From an uncultured Phascolarctobacterium sp. (GTDB lineage: Bacteria > Bacillota > Negativicutes > Acidaminococcales > Acidaminococcaceae), in contig UQZN01000006.1 of NCBI GenBank assembly GCA_900545535.1, forward strand, positions 57,181-121,180: a DNA stretch of 64,000 bases. The letters are read 5' to 3'. The notes beneath the pieces were generated by a model. That model searched no databases, was not told the DNA's origin, and was given only the letters and a program-made list of their open reading frames with translations. The position numbers were made by a program, and so were the translations under genes. Of this stretch, positions 8,657 to 16,395 are shown piece after piece. How positions within the stretch are numbered: position 1 is the stretch's first letter; each line of letters starts with the position of its first letter.

Positions 8657-9031
8657 TCACGTTGGCGGCATATTAAAAATATCAAATTGTTCGTATTTGC
8701 CCCATAAATGCAGCGTCATATCGATCCGCCCATCGGCCAGGAAGGTCACGCCCTCCGCTTCCAGCATGGCCCGCTGCTTGTCCTGACCGCCAAAAACATA
8801 TTCCGGCGCCAAGACGCCCGTACGATTGACGACTCTGTGACAGGGCAGCTTCTGCTCCGCCGGCACGCAGCTCATGACATGCCCTACTTCCCGCGCGGCC
8901 AAAGCTTCACCGATCAGCTCGGCGATCTGGCCATAGGTTGCTACCTTGCCAACAGGTATCTGCGCCACTATCTCATATACTTTCTGCACAAAGGCAGCAT
9001 CCACAACTCTTTCTCCATCATATCCAGCCAT
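8657..9031 (-). CDS. MGMT-family DNA alkyltransferase-like protein
   Basis: The 124-residue protein is a single MGMT DNA-binding domain with KVATYGQIAELIG and the active-site motif LPCHRVVN. The alkyl-acceptor cysteine (C64) is present, unlike in ATL proteins where it is Trp or Ala. The canonical N-terminal domain is missing, so activity on O6-alkylguanine may differ from the full enzyme. It lies 28 bp downstream of a full-length Ogt on the same strand, probably co-transcribed. Confidence 0.85.
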   Translation of the reverse strand: MAGYDGERVVDAAFVQKVYEIVAQIPVGKVATYGQIAELIGEALAAREVGHVMSCVPAEQKLPCHRVVNRTGVLAPEYVFGGQDKQRAMLEAEGVTFLADGRIDMTLHLWGKYEQFDIFNMPPT

Positions 9032-9058
9032 CTTTTACCTCCGCTTTGATCCGCAGCC

Positions 9059-9604
9059 CTACAACGCCGTGCCTTTTTTCGGAAGCGAAAACCGGGCTGT
9101 ATCTACGCCTTCCAGTTCCAGCAGCCTGATTTTTTTCTCCAAACCGCCGGCATAGCCTGTCAGGCTGCCATCAGCACCTACTACCCTGTGGCAGGGAATG
9201 ATAATAGAAATGGGATTATGCCCTACAGCGCCGCCGACCGCCTGTCCTGACATACTTTTTTTCCGCAGTCTAGCCGCCATTTTTTTAGCAATAGCGCCAT
9301 AAGTAATGACTTCGCCATAAGGTATAGTGCATAATACTTCCCACACCCCCTGACGAAATTCACTGCCGCGCGGCGCCAGCGGCAATTCAGCCAGTTCAGG
9401 TTCTGCGCCCGCAAAATATCTGTCCAGCCAGTTTTTGGCAGCAGCAAACAGCGGGACACTGTCATTCTCTGTCAGCGGCTCGTCCAGGCTGGCCCCATAA
9501 TGCTTCTGCCCCTCCAGCCATAGTCCTACCAGATTCTTTCCGTCTGCATCACACGCCAGCGTGATCTTGCCCAGCGGCGACAGGTATACTGTTGAATAAT
9601 ACAC
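9059..9604 (-). CDS. ogt: Methylated-DNA--protein-cysteine S-methyltransferase
   Basis: The 181-residue protein has the two-domain Ogt/MGMT layout: an N-terminal ribonuclease-H-like domain, then EVITYGAIAKKM, the Asn hinge AVGHNPI, and the catalytic IIPCHRVVG with C138 as the suicidal methyl acceptor. It repairs O6-methylguanine directly. It is followed by a shorter paralogue in the same direction. Identity as an MGMT enzyme is secure; the symbol ogt is by convention. Confidence 0.92.
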   Translation of the reverse strand: MYYSTVYLSPLGKITLACDADGKNLVGLWLEGQKHYGASLDEPLTENDSVPLFAAAKNWLDRYFAGAEPELAELPLAPRGSEFRQGVWEVLCTIPYGEVITYGAIAKKMAARLRKKSMSGQAVGGAVGHNPISIIIPCHRVVGADGSLTGYAGGLEKKIRLLELEGVDTARFSLPKKGTAL

Positions 9605-9740
9605 GGACCTCGCCTCCTTACCCCGGCTTCCGCATTACTTAAATTTGCTTCAACTATAATAAAAGTTCAAATTTTATCAAGATAGTTTTAAAACGATCAT
9701 TGTTTATGCAGCAATTGATCAACCGCTCTTAACTAAAGTG

Positions 9741-10112
9741 TCACTTCGTAATAATATCACGCAGATCCTGATGCTCTATCCAATAGGCAGCTTTAACTTC
9801 CTTATCGAAAGCCCTGATAGCTTTCAGCATCGCCATAAGGTGTATTTCCTGCTGACGCCTGGTTAGAGTAAACTTTTTGCGGCTGTAGTCAGCCTTAAAC
9901 TCTCGGAACTGTTCATGCACTTTTTCTCTGACATCATAAGCCCAAGCTGTTTGTTTGGGTGTTCCCTGCAGCCTTGGCAGTTCCTTTGCCGAAGCTGCCG
10001 CTTCCGCAGCTGCGCATTTTGGGCAAAAATTATTTTCCAGCCATTCCAAACGCATTGGCACAGTATTATCAAGTATAGTTATCTCATGCTGACAAGCACA
10101 AATAATTCTCAT
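9741..10112 (-). CDS. Hypothetical protein with zinc-ribbon-like N terminus
   Basis: The 123-residue protein is not recognised. Its N terminus has CAC at residues 5-7 and CPKC at about 30-33, a spacing compatible with a small zinc-binding unit. The rest is charged and helical. I chose the ATG at 10112 because GGGGG lies 6-7 bases upstream; the longer open frame would run into the tRNA-Thr gene. No neighbour suggests a function. Confidence 0.65.
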   Translation of the reverse strand: MRIICACQHEITILDNTVPMRLEWLENNFCPKCAAAEAAASAKELPRLQGTPKQTAWAYDVREKVHEQFREFKADYSRKKFTLTRRQQEIHLMAMLKAIRAFDKEVKAAYWIEHQDLRDIITK

Positions 10113-10150
10113 CGACAGCCCCCCATACATATTATTATAATACAAAAAAT

Positions 10151-10182
10151 AAAAACGGTGCTTCGATTTTTCGAAGTACCGT
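10151..10182 (-). terminator. Intrinsic terminator after tRNA-Thr
   Basis: A stem ACGGTACTTCGA/TCGAAGCACCGT is followed by TTTTT on the - strand, just downstream of the tRNA. Confidence 0.8.
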
Positions 10183-10190
10183 CTAAACGC

Positions 10191-10266
10191 TGGAGCTACT
10201 GACAGGATTTGAACCTGCGACCCTCTCATTACGAATGAGATGCTCTACCAGCTGAGCTACAGTAGC
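10191..10266 (-). tRNA. tRNA-Thr (anticodon CGT)
   Basis: The - strand folds as a complete cloverleaf: acceptor GCTACTG/CAGTAGC, D-arm AGCTCAGCTGGTAGAGC, anticodon loop TTCGTAA with anticodon CGT (reads ACG), T-arm with GGTTCAAATCC, and encoded CCA. Confidence 0.95.
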
Positions 10267-10377
10267 GATCAGGAGCATCATAAGCTCTGCCATATAGTAT
10301 AACTCAACCAGGTAAGCGCTGTCAATATTACCTGATGTGCAAATTTACATATTCACTTTTTCACACGCTTCTCTGAC

Positions 10378-10420
10378 ATATTATCATATTGTAAGCTGCA
10401 TGCTTATAATATGATAATTC
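10378..10420. repeat. Long inverted repeat (hairpin) downstream of Rrf2-type regulator
   Basis: ATTATCATATT and its complement surround a shorter TAAGC/GCTTA pair, giving a near-perfect AT-rich hairpin just past the stop of the regulator gene at 10432. It can serve as a terminator on either strand; the U-run is weak. Confidence 0.5.
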
Positions 10421-10431
10421 TTTCCCAAAGC

Positions 10432-10839
10432 TTAATTTGCCTCTGCCAGCAATTGCTTTATAGTCATTTTAGCCAGACTTTTTTCCAGCCCTTCCTGCAG
10501 CCTGCAATAAAAACTACGGACCGGACAATTTTCAGTCGCATACCGGCTGCAGTATCTATCCGCTTCCAGACAGCGATTGATCCTCGTTGTCGGTTCCATA
10601 ATGTCGATAATCTCCAGCAAGGTTATCTCCCCGCTCTTTCTTATAAGCAGAAAACCACCCTGGGCGCCAACCAACCTTTCAACGATCCCTGCCTCGACCA
10701 GTTTATGGGTTATTTTTAAAACATAATTTTTAGGAATCCCCATCGCCGCGCCGATCTCTTTCGATGTGGCAATTTCTTTTTTGATCGCCAGATATAAAAT
10801 GATCCTTATGGCATAATCAGTAGTAACATTCAGCTGCAT
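10432..10839 (-). CDS. Rrf2 family transcriptional regulator, likely iron-sulfur-binding
   Basis: The 135-residue protein starts MQLNVTTDYAIRI, the classic Rrf2 opening, followed by a winged helix (KEIGAAMGIPKNYVLKI) and the wing GAQGGFLL. Three cysteines, C90, C97 and C105, lie in the region that binds a [2Fe-2S] or [4Fe-4S] cluster in IscR, NsrR and RsrR. It probably senses iron-sulfur status, nitric oxide or redox. It is a single gene between tRNA-Thr and the Hpt gene; no isc, suf or hcp target is adjacent. Confidence 0.88.
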   Translation of the reverse strand: MQLNVTTDYAIRIILYLAIKKEIATSKEIGAAMGIPKNYVLKITHKLVEAGIVERLVGAQGGFLLIRKSGEITLLEIIDIMEPTTRINRCLEADRYCSRYATENCPVRSFYCRLQEGLEKSLAKMTIKQLLAEAN

Positions 10840-10978
10840 AGTCTTCCTCCGAAAATAAGCCTCAAATATTAATAATTATTATTTTTAGCTTTTCTCTATT
10901 TTTCAATACTCTTGTTGCTTTATTATACTTTATCAAATTTTACTTGGCAATAGCTTTAAGCTAAATTCCTTTGCACAT

Positions 10979-11007
10979 AAAAAAAGACCCGGAATAAATT
11001 CCGGGTC
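10979..11007 (-). terminator. Intrinsic terminator after Hpt gene
   Basis: GACCCGGAAT paired with ATTCCGGGTC is followed by seven T residues on the - strand immediately after the Hpt gene stop. Confidence 0.85.
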
Positions 11008-11014
11008 CTGATTC

Positions 11015-11368
11015 TTAGATTTTTTTGATTGCCTCTACAACTTTAGCATAGTCCTCTTCAGTTTGAGCAAACATATCCTCCAGATTCTCATACTGCTCGC
11101 TGCGGCAATCCTGACACATTCTCGAAAAAAGCTCATACAATTTAACAAAGCCCAGATTTCCGCATACGCCTTTCAGCGTATGTGCAACAGGCAGAACTTC
11201 CTGATATTTTTTATCAGCAATAAGTGTGCGCAGCTGCTTCATATTTTCGTCGTCTACAAACTTTTTCAAAAACTTTATCATCAGAGCTTCATTATTCATA
11301 AAACGCCTTAAAGTTTCATCAACATTGACACCGGCATCTTCTAATTCTGCTTTTACAAATTCATCCAT
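11015..11368 (-). CDS. Hpt domain phosphotransfer protein
   Basis: The 117-residue protein is a stand-alone histidine phosphotransfer domain with the motif AHTLKGVCGNLG, in which the His is the phospho-acceptor. Such proteins relay phosphate between hybrid kinases and response regulators. The ATG at 11368 is preferred because AAAGGTGG lies about 8 bases upstream; a GTG seven codons earlier (11389) is possible. No partner kinase is adjacent. Confidence 0.85.
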   Translation of the reverse strand: MDEFVKAELEDAGVNVDETLRRFMNNEALMIKFLKKFVDDENMKQLRTLIADKKYQEVLPVAHTLKGVCGNLGFVKLYELFSRMCQDCRSEQYENLEDMFAQTEEDYAKVVEAIKKI

Positions 11369-11456
11369 AACTTCCGTCCACCTTTTCACTACAGCTTTTA
11401 CTGATATCTATATTATATCATAAAGGTTTTGGAAATGCAGGTTAAAAAAGTTTTCT

Positions 11457-11831
11457 TCAGATTTTATTTTTAGGCTTACGGCCTCTGGTCTTTTTCACAC
11501 CGTTCAGGCTGTTTTTCTTAACTACTTTGGCCAATTCCGTAATCATGTGCAGATCATGAGCGTCACAGCCCTGCAACAATTCTGCCAGCTCATTTTGGAA
11601 AATCTTTTCACTGCGATGGATATTGTCACAGAGCAGCTCATCTACGGAAACCTCCAGCACATTAGCCAGATGGATGATCGTAGGCAAACCTAATTTAGTA
11701 TTTCCTGTTTCAATATTACTGATATGCGGGGTAGACAAACCGGTTACTTCTGCAATATAGCCTTGGGTAACGCCTTTGCGTGCGCGGGCGGCTTTGATCC
11801 TGACCCCAATAGCTTTGTAATCAATGTTCAT
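11457..11831 (-). CDS. XRE family helix-turn-helix regulator
   Basis: The 124-residue protein has an N-terminal Cro/C1-type HTH (residues ~8-66: GVTQGYIAEVTGLSTPHISNIE) and a short C-terminal region ending in a basic tail KKTRGRKPKNK that may add DNA contacts. AAAAGGAG precedes the ATG. The upstream gap contains a palindrome (11867-11888) that may be its own operator. Confidence 0.88.
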   Translation of the reverse strand: MNIDYKAIGVRIKAARARKGVTQGYIAEVTGLSTPHISNIETGNTKLGLPTIIHLANVLEVSVDELLCDNIHRSEKIFQNELAELLQGCDAHDLHMITELAKVVKKNSLNGVKKTRGRKPKNKI

Positions 11832-11866
11832 TTCTTCACAACTCCTTTTAATTTAATCTGCATTCA

Positions 11867-11888
11867 CGAAAGTGCAGATACAACAGAC
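11867..11888. promoter_or_regulatory. Palindrome upstream of XRE regulator, possible operator
   Basis: TCTGCA and TGCAGA flank a 10-base centre about 36 bp upstream of the regulator start. Position and dyad symmetry fit an autoregulatory operator; this is inference. Confidence 0.35.
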
Positions 11889-12058
11889 GATAGCTTTTTT
11901 AATATCTACAAATACAACTTTAACTATTCGTAGAATTTATTATAACTTAAACCTCAGGCTAAAGCAATACTTTCACGCATAAAAATATTTGCAATCGTTT
12001 TTAAATATGGTCATAAGTTATAAAAATACAAATTAAATTGATATTTAAACTATTGTCT

Positions 12059-13336
12059 TCAGGCTGGAAGAAGCGGCACCGTCAAACTGCCCTCCGGCAT
12101 CAGAATAATATTATAATCCTTACCTATTGTTTTTTCAGCCTCGGCAAGGGCTTCTTCTACTGTGGGAACGGCTTCGAACAGCAGGTTATGTGCCAGTTCC
12201 TGGTCAAGTGAAGAAACTAAAATAAATTTTGCTTTTTTAGTAAGCCGCGTTACTGCATAGGCTTTATTGGCCCCGATCTCAAAATGCTTTTCCAATTCGG
12301 CTTTGATAGCGTCCGCCGTTCCCAGCCGTTTACATGTTTCTTCCAGTACTTTCGAGCCGCTGCCCTCTTCGCACTCACCGATAATGATCACTACGCCGCC
12401 TTCGCGCACAGCGCACCAGGCGTTGTCCATCGTTTTCTGCAGCTGATATACGTTGATATCCTTGGGATAGCCGCCGCAGCTGGCAATGACCAGATCGGCT
12501 GCCTGCGGGATCTCGACGCCGTAAACCTGATCGACAAACTTGCAGGCTTCCTGATGCGCCTTGATATAGTCGCCGGCAAAAATCTTTAAAAATTCATGCT
12601 GTGCATTCAAGATCGCATTGAAAAGAAAGACGGAATGATTTTTGGCAAACAGGGCCACGCCTTCCATCTGGTCTTCATAAACGGGATTGCCGGTCGTTTT
12701 GCCCAGACCCGCATTAGGGTCCAGCATAAAGCTGTGATTGACGCGGACGGTCTCCATTGCTGCCACGCCTGGCAGAATAGCCTTGCGCCCGCCGCCGTAG
12801 CCGCTGAAATAATGATGCACGATCGTACCCGTCATAATAACGTGGTCGACGTGGCAGATATGTTTGTTGAGCCAGACCGGAGTACCGCGGGAGGTCTCGC
12901 CGAAATACTCAAAGTCTTCGCTGACTTTGGCATCGCTGTTATACATCTGCAGCCGCCCGGCAACCTCTGCGCCGACAGCTTCCACCATCTCCTCATGCGT
13001 CATGTTGCGGTGCGTACCCAAGGCAAAGACGATATGCATATCCTCGTCTTTGATACCTAATTTATTCATCTCGTTGACTAGAATGGGCATAAAAACAAAG
13101 CTGTTGGCCACACGCGTCGGATCGTTACAGATAAAAGCTATTTTCTGTCCCGGTTGGACCAGCTCGTTGATCGGAGCACTGCCGATCGGATGATAAAGAG
13201 CGTCCAGGATCGCCGCTTTCACATCTTCTAAGAGCGGCATTTTGGCAACTGTCACTTCTTTAAGCACCCGGTCAGAATCTAAAGAAAACTCCTTGCTGCC
13301 ATGACCATATTTATAGGAATAACTACTTATGCTCAT
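12059..13336 (-). CDS. larA: LarA-family nickel-pincer racemase/epimerase (lactate racemase-like)
   Basis: The 425-residue protein has the LarA fold: GTHRNMT with the catalytic histidine H109, the HH pair at 174-175 and K185 in GGGRKAILPG, the lysine that carries the nickel-pincer cofactor in Lactiplantibacillus LarA (K184). Those residues are intact, so the protein should be a cofactor-dependent racemase or epimerase. The cofactor genes larB, larC and larE are not in the window. LarA homologues act on lactate, malate and other 2-hydroxyacids, so lactate is only the default. AAAGGAG precedes the ATG at 13336. Confidence 0.88.
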   Translation of the reverse strand: MSISSYSYKYGHGSKEFSLDSDRVLKEVTVAKMPLLEDVKAAILDALYHPIGSAPINELVQPGQKIAFICNDPTRVANSFVFMPILVNEMNKLGIKDEDMHIVFALGTHRNMTHEEMVEAVGAEVAGRLQMYNSDAKVSEDFEYFGETSRGTPVWLNKHICHVDHVIMTGTIVHHYFSGYGGGRKAILPGVAAMETVRVNHSFMLDPNAGLGKTTGNPVYEDQMEGVALFAKNHSVFLFNAILNAQHEFLKIFAGDYIKAHQEACKFVDQVYGVEIPQAADLVIASCGGYPKDINVYQLQKTMDNAWCAVREGGVVIIIGECEEGSGSKVLEETCKRLGTADAIKAELEKHFEIGANKAYAVTRLTKKAKFILVSSLDQELAHNLLFEAVPTVEEALAEAEKTIGKDYNIILMPEGSLTVPLLPA

Positions 13337-13429
13337 ATAATCAACTCCTTTATTTTTTTATTACTTATATTGTACCATAGCGAACACGAAATATAGAAGG
13401 ACAAAAGTCTGCTTCCCTGGTTTTTTTAG

Positions 13430-14317
13430 TTATTTTTTAGGCAGTGACAAGAGCACTACCGTCATAATGATACAGGCCATGCCAACAAGGTCTTCCAAAG
13501 TAAGCGGTGTGTGCAGCCATAAAACAACGGCGATGATCGAAGCTAAAGGTTCCGCACAGGAGATCAGACTGGCTTTAGTCGCACCGACTACTTTCAGTCC
13601 CACTAAAAAGACGCTGTAGCTCAGCACCGTCGCCCCCAGGATCAGGTAGGCCATAGCGGCTACCGCAGCTCCGTCCCAATGCCCGCTGGGTTCAAAAGGG
13701 TTGATAAAGAGGCAGAGAAAGCCGCCTGATAAAAATTGCCCCCAGCCGATGATCAGCGTCGTCGAGTATTTTTGCAGCAGCCGAAAGGGCATAACTGTAT
13801 AAAAAGCCAGGGAAACCGCAGAAATGATCCCGATGACCAGAGCTGCCGGTGACAAGACGACAGAATCCAGGCTGCCGTGAGTAGCGATCAGGAACACGCC
13901 GACCAGTGCGAAAAAAATGCCGACAAACTCACGGCCTTCAGGCAGACAGCGATTCTTCCAGGCCATCCACAGCATGACAAAGATCGGCGCCGTATACTGC
14001 AGCACTGTTGCCGTCGCCGCATTGCACAGTGAGATCGTATAATAAAAACCAAACTGCGCGCCCAAAAGTCCCAAAAAAGAAAATGCCAGCAGATCCTTGC
14101 GGTCTGTTTTATCCTGCAGCACGCCCCAGATATTTTCGCCGCGCTGCAGCAGATAGCCTAAAAAGACTACACCGGCAATGATTTGCCTGACAGCAATGAG
14201 CCAGGGCGCGCTAACGTCATAAAATTGGAACAAAAACTGGCCGGCAACGCCGCCCAGTCCCCAGGCCGCTGCTGCCAGCAGAATAAAGATCACGCCCAGG
14301 CGAAATGAAATCTGCAT
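13430..14317 (-). CDS. EamA/DMT family transporter
   Basis: The 295-residue protein has ten hydrophobic segments in two EamA repeats (approximately residues 8-140 and 150-290), as in drug/metabolite exporters of the RhaT/YdcZ type. AAGGAG lies 9 bases upstream of the ATG at 14317; an in-frame TTG at 14341 has no site. Substrate unknown. It is downstream of the Mrp operon terminator and so probably separately transcribed. Confidence 0.85.
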   Translation of the reverse strand: MQISFRLGVIFILLAAAAWGLGGVAGQFLFQFYDVSAPWLIAVRQIIAGVVFLGYLLQRGENIWGVLQDKTDRKDLLAFSFLGLLGAQFGFYYTISLCNAATATVLQYTAPIFVMLWMAWKNRCLPEGREFVGIFFALVGVFLIATHGSLDSVVLSPAALVIGIISAVSLAFYTVMPFRLLQKYSTTLIIGWGQFLSGGFLCLFINPFEPSGHWDGAAVAAMAYLILGATVLSYSVFLVGLKVVGATKASLISCAEPLASIIAVVLWLHTPLTLEDLVGMACIIMTVVLLSLPKK

Positions 14318-14378
14318 AAGCTGCACTCCTTCAAATATCAATAGATTTCATTGTACGCCAGCGGCAGGATTTAGTCAA

Positions 14379-14414
14379 TAAAAAACCGCACCAGCTTTAA
14401 ATACTGGTACGGTT
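14379..14414 (-). terminator. Terminator of the Mrp-type antiporter operon
   Basis: AACCGTACCAG/CTGGTGCGGTT stem followed by a T run on the - strand, 13 bp past the last operon stop. Confidence 0.8.
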
Positions 14415-14426
14415 CGTTATTTTTTA

Positions 14427-16157
14427 TTAAATGATCGCCATAAAATAACACAGGGAACAGAAAAGTACTGTTAACGTGATCATGATCGGATCGGCGATCG
14501 AGGTCCGGTAATTTTCCGGATTGTATTTAGAGCTGTTGCGCAAAGGCTTAGCGTCTAAAAATTCCATCGGGTTATGGCTCAGCTCCATAGATTTTTCGTA
14601 GAAGACCTCCCAGGCATTGCCCAGCGCCCGGCTGACTGCACAGCACAAATACGACAGCCCGGTCACGATGCCGGCAAAAGGTTTCCTGTAAAACCAGTCC
14701 GTATCCAGCGACAACGCCGTATGCGGCATCATTTTCGGCAGATACATCATAAACGGCAGCATCGCCATGCCCAGCATCTCGACGGACTGAGTGATATGGT
14801 CGATAGTGAACGGGTGATATGGTTCCATGGCAAAAGGCAGATACCTGTACAGAAGCTCGGGATAAACGCCATACAGCACGCACAGCGTCGCGCCGATACC
14901 CATGGCCGCATACATGTTCTTCGGTACTTCACGTTTGATGACCACGCCTGTATCAGGCGCCAGGAAGATGAAATAGATCATCTTGAGGGCAATGGACAAA
15001 AACGTACCGACGCCTGCCAGCTGCAGCAGCAGTTCTACCGACCCGTAATGGGCAGCGGCAGCGGCACTGATCGTAATGGATTTACTGATGAAGCCGTTGA
15101 ACAGTGGTACACCGGAAATCGAAAGAGCCGCTATCACGAAGCACCAGAAGGTGAACGGCATTTTTTTCGCCAGCCCGCCCAGCTGGTTGATCTTGCGGAT
15201 ACCGGTCGCATAAATGATCGCGCCGGCACACATGAAGAGCAGGGATTTATACAGGATATGGCTGAAAGCATGCGCCGTCGCGCCGTTCAGCGCCATAGCC
15301 GTTCCCAGCCCTACGCCGGCGACCATGAAGCCGACCTGACTGACGATATGGTAAGCAAGCAAACGCCGCATATCATTTTCCATAATCGCATAACAGGCGC
15401 CATATAGGGCCATCAGCACACCGAACCAGATCAGGAACTCGGTGCCTGCAAAAATGCGGATCAGGCAGTAAACAGCGACTTTAGTGGTAAACGAGCTCAG
15501 AAAAACGCTGCCGGTAATCGTACCTTCAGGGTAAGCATCGACCAGCCAGGCATGCAGCGGCACTACGGCCGCATTGATGGAAATGCCCAGGCAGATCAGC
15601 CAGAAGGCTGCATCCCACGGGCCCTGCGCCAGCGGCGCAACTAAATACTCGCCGGCACTGACCTTTAAGAAAATGCCTGCCAGCAGCAGATTGCCGCCGA
15701 ACATATGCACTAACAGATAACGGTAACCGGCCTGACGCGAAGCAGGGGTCTTTTTACACCAGATAAGAAACAGCGAGGTGGCCGCCATCAGCTCCGAAAA
15801 GAAGATCAGCGTCAGCCAGTCCTGCGCCAGAGTCACGCCCAGCGCACTGCCGGCATAAGCCATAGAGCAGAAAGCTTCCATCCTGTTGCTGTTATGGCAG
15901 GCATAAATCCCGCCGATCGCCGCCATCATACAAAAAATCAGGGCAAAGACCCAGCTGAGTTTATCGACATGCAGATAATGCAGCGTGATCCCGTTGATAA
16001 AGGGCAGCGTTGCATTCAGGCCCGGCTCCAGCGTCAGGACAGCGCCCAGGCTGACAAGCGGGCCGACCGCCAGCAGGAGCCGGCGCAGGTTTTTAGGGAC
16101 TAACAGGGCCAGCAGGCCGACAGCGATCAGGATAAAACCGGGGTGCAGATTACTCAT
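14427..16157 (-). CDS. Antiporter-like proton-translocating subunit (NuoL/M/N family), third in operon
   Basis: The roughly 576-residue polytopic protein belongs to the complex I/Mrp antiporter subunit family, with a lysine and glutamate network in central helices (for example HAFSHILYKSLLFMCAGA). It has a C-terminal extension of about 120 residues beyond the core, loosely like the end of NuoL/MbhH-type subunits, and a last hydrophobic segment. Two ATGs (16163 and 16157) follow GGAGGT; I use 16157, which overlaps the upstream stop by 8 bp. It is one of three such subunits in one operon. Confidence 0.85.
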   Translation of the reverse strand: MSNLHPGFILIAVGLLALLVPKNLRRLLLAVGPLVSLGAVLTLEPGLNATLPFINGITLHYLHVDKLSWVFALIFCMMAAIGGIYACHNSNRMEAFCSMAYAGSALGVTLAQDWLTLIFFSELMAATSLFLIWCKKTPASRQAGYRYLLVHMFGGNLLLAGIFLKVSAGEYLVAPLAQGPWDAAFWLICLGISINAAVVPLHAWLVDAYPEGTITGSVFLSSFTTKVAVYCLIRIFAGTEFLIWFGVLMALYGACYAIMENDMRRLLAYHIVSQVGFMVAGVGLGTAMALNGATAHAFSHILYKSLLFMCAGAIIYATGIRKINQLGGLAKKMPFTFWCFVIAALSISGVPLFNGFISKSITISAAAAAHYGSVELLLQLAGVGTFLSIALKMIYFIFLAPDTGVVIKREVPKNMYAAMGIGATLCVLYGVYPELLYRYLPFAMEPYHPFTIDHITQSVEMLGMAMLPFMMYLPKMMPHTALSLDTDWFYRKPFAGIVTGLSYLCCAVSRALGNAWEVFYEKSMELSHNPMEFLDAKPLRNSSKYNPENYRTSIADPIMITLTVLFCSLCYFMAII

Positions 16158-16395
16158 CGTCATCGTCACCTCCGTCTTCATAATAATCTTCAGGACGCTG
16201 CAGCAGCGGCGTCATCACTATTTTAGCTACAAAGATCAGCAGCCAGCAGCCGGCAAAACCAAACACCAGATTAAAGCCCGGCGTGGTGTTCCACCACTCA
16301 TGATAGTGGGGATGAGCGAAGAAAAACTCCAGAGCAGCAGCGATGACCGCCACTATAAGAACAAGCTTATACAAAGTGCTTTTCGTCATCTTCAT
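16150..16395 (-). CDS. Small two-helix membrane protein within the Mrp-type operon
   Basis: The 81-residue protein is not recognised. It has two hydrophobic segments separated by a His/Trp-rich loop (HPHYHEWWN) and a very acidic tail rich in Asp and Glu. GGAGGT lies 8 bases before the ATG at 16395. It overlaps both neighbours, so it is translated with the antiporter subunits and is probably a structural or accessory subunit of the complex. Confidence 0.8.
   Translation of the reverse strand: MKMTKSTLYKLVLIVAVIAAALEFFFAHPHYHEWWNTTPGFNLVFGFAGCWLLIFVAKIVMTPLLQRPEDYYEDGGDDDDE

Noticed and set aside
14574..15407. 277-codon + strand frame inside the antiporter gene
   Set aside because: It is a frame shadow of a high-GC3 membrane-protein gene, rich in His, Gln and Arg with no family pattern.
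16150..16395. NuoK-like or MnhF-like subunit
   Set aside because: It has only two helices and none of the motifs of those families, which are already present in the operon.
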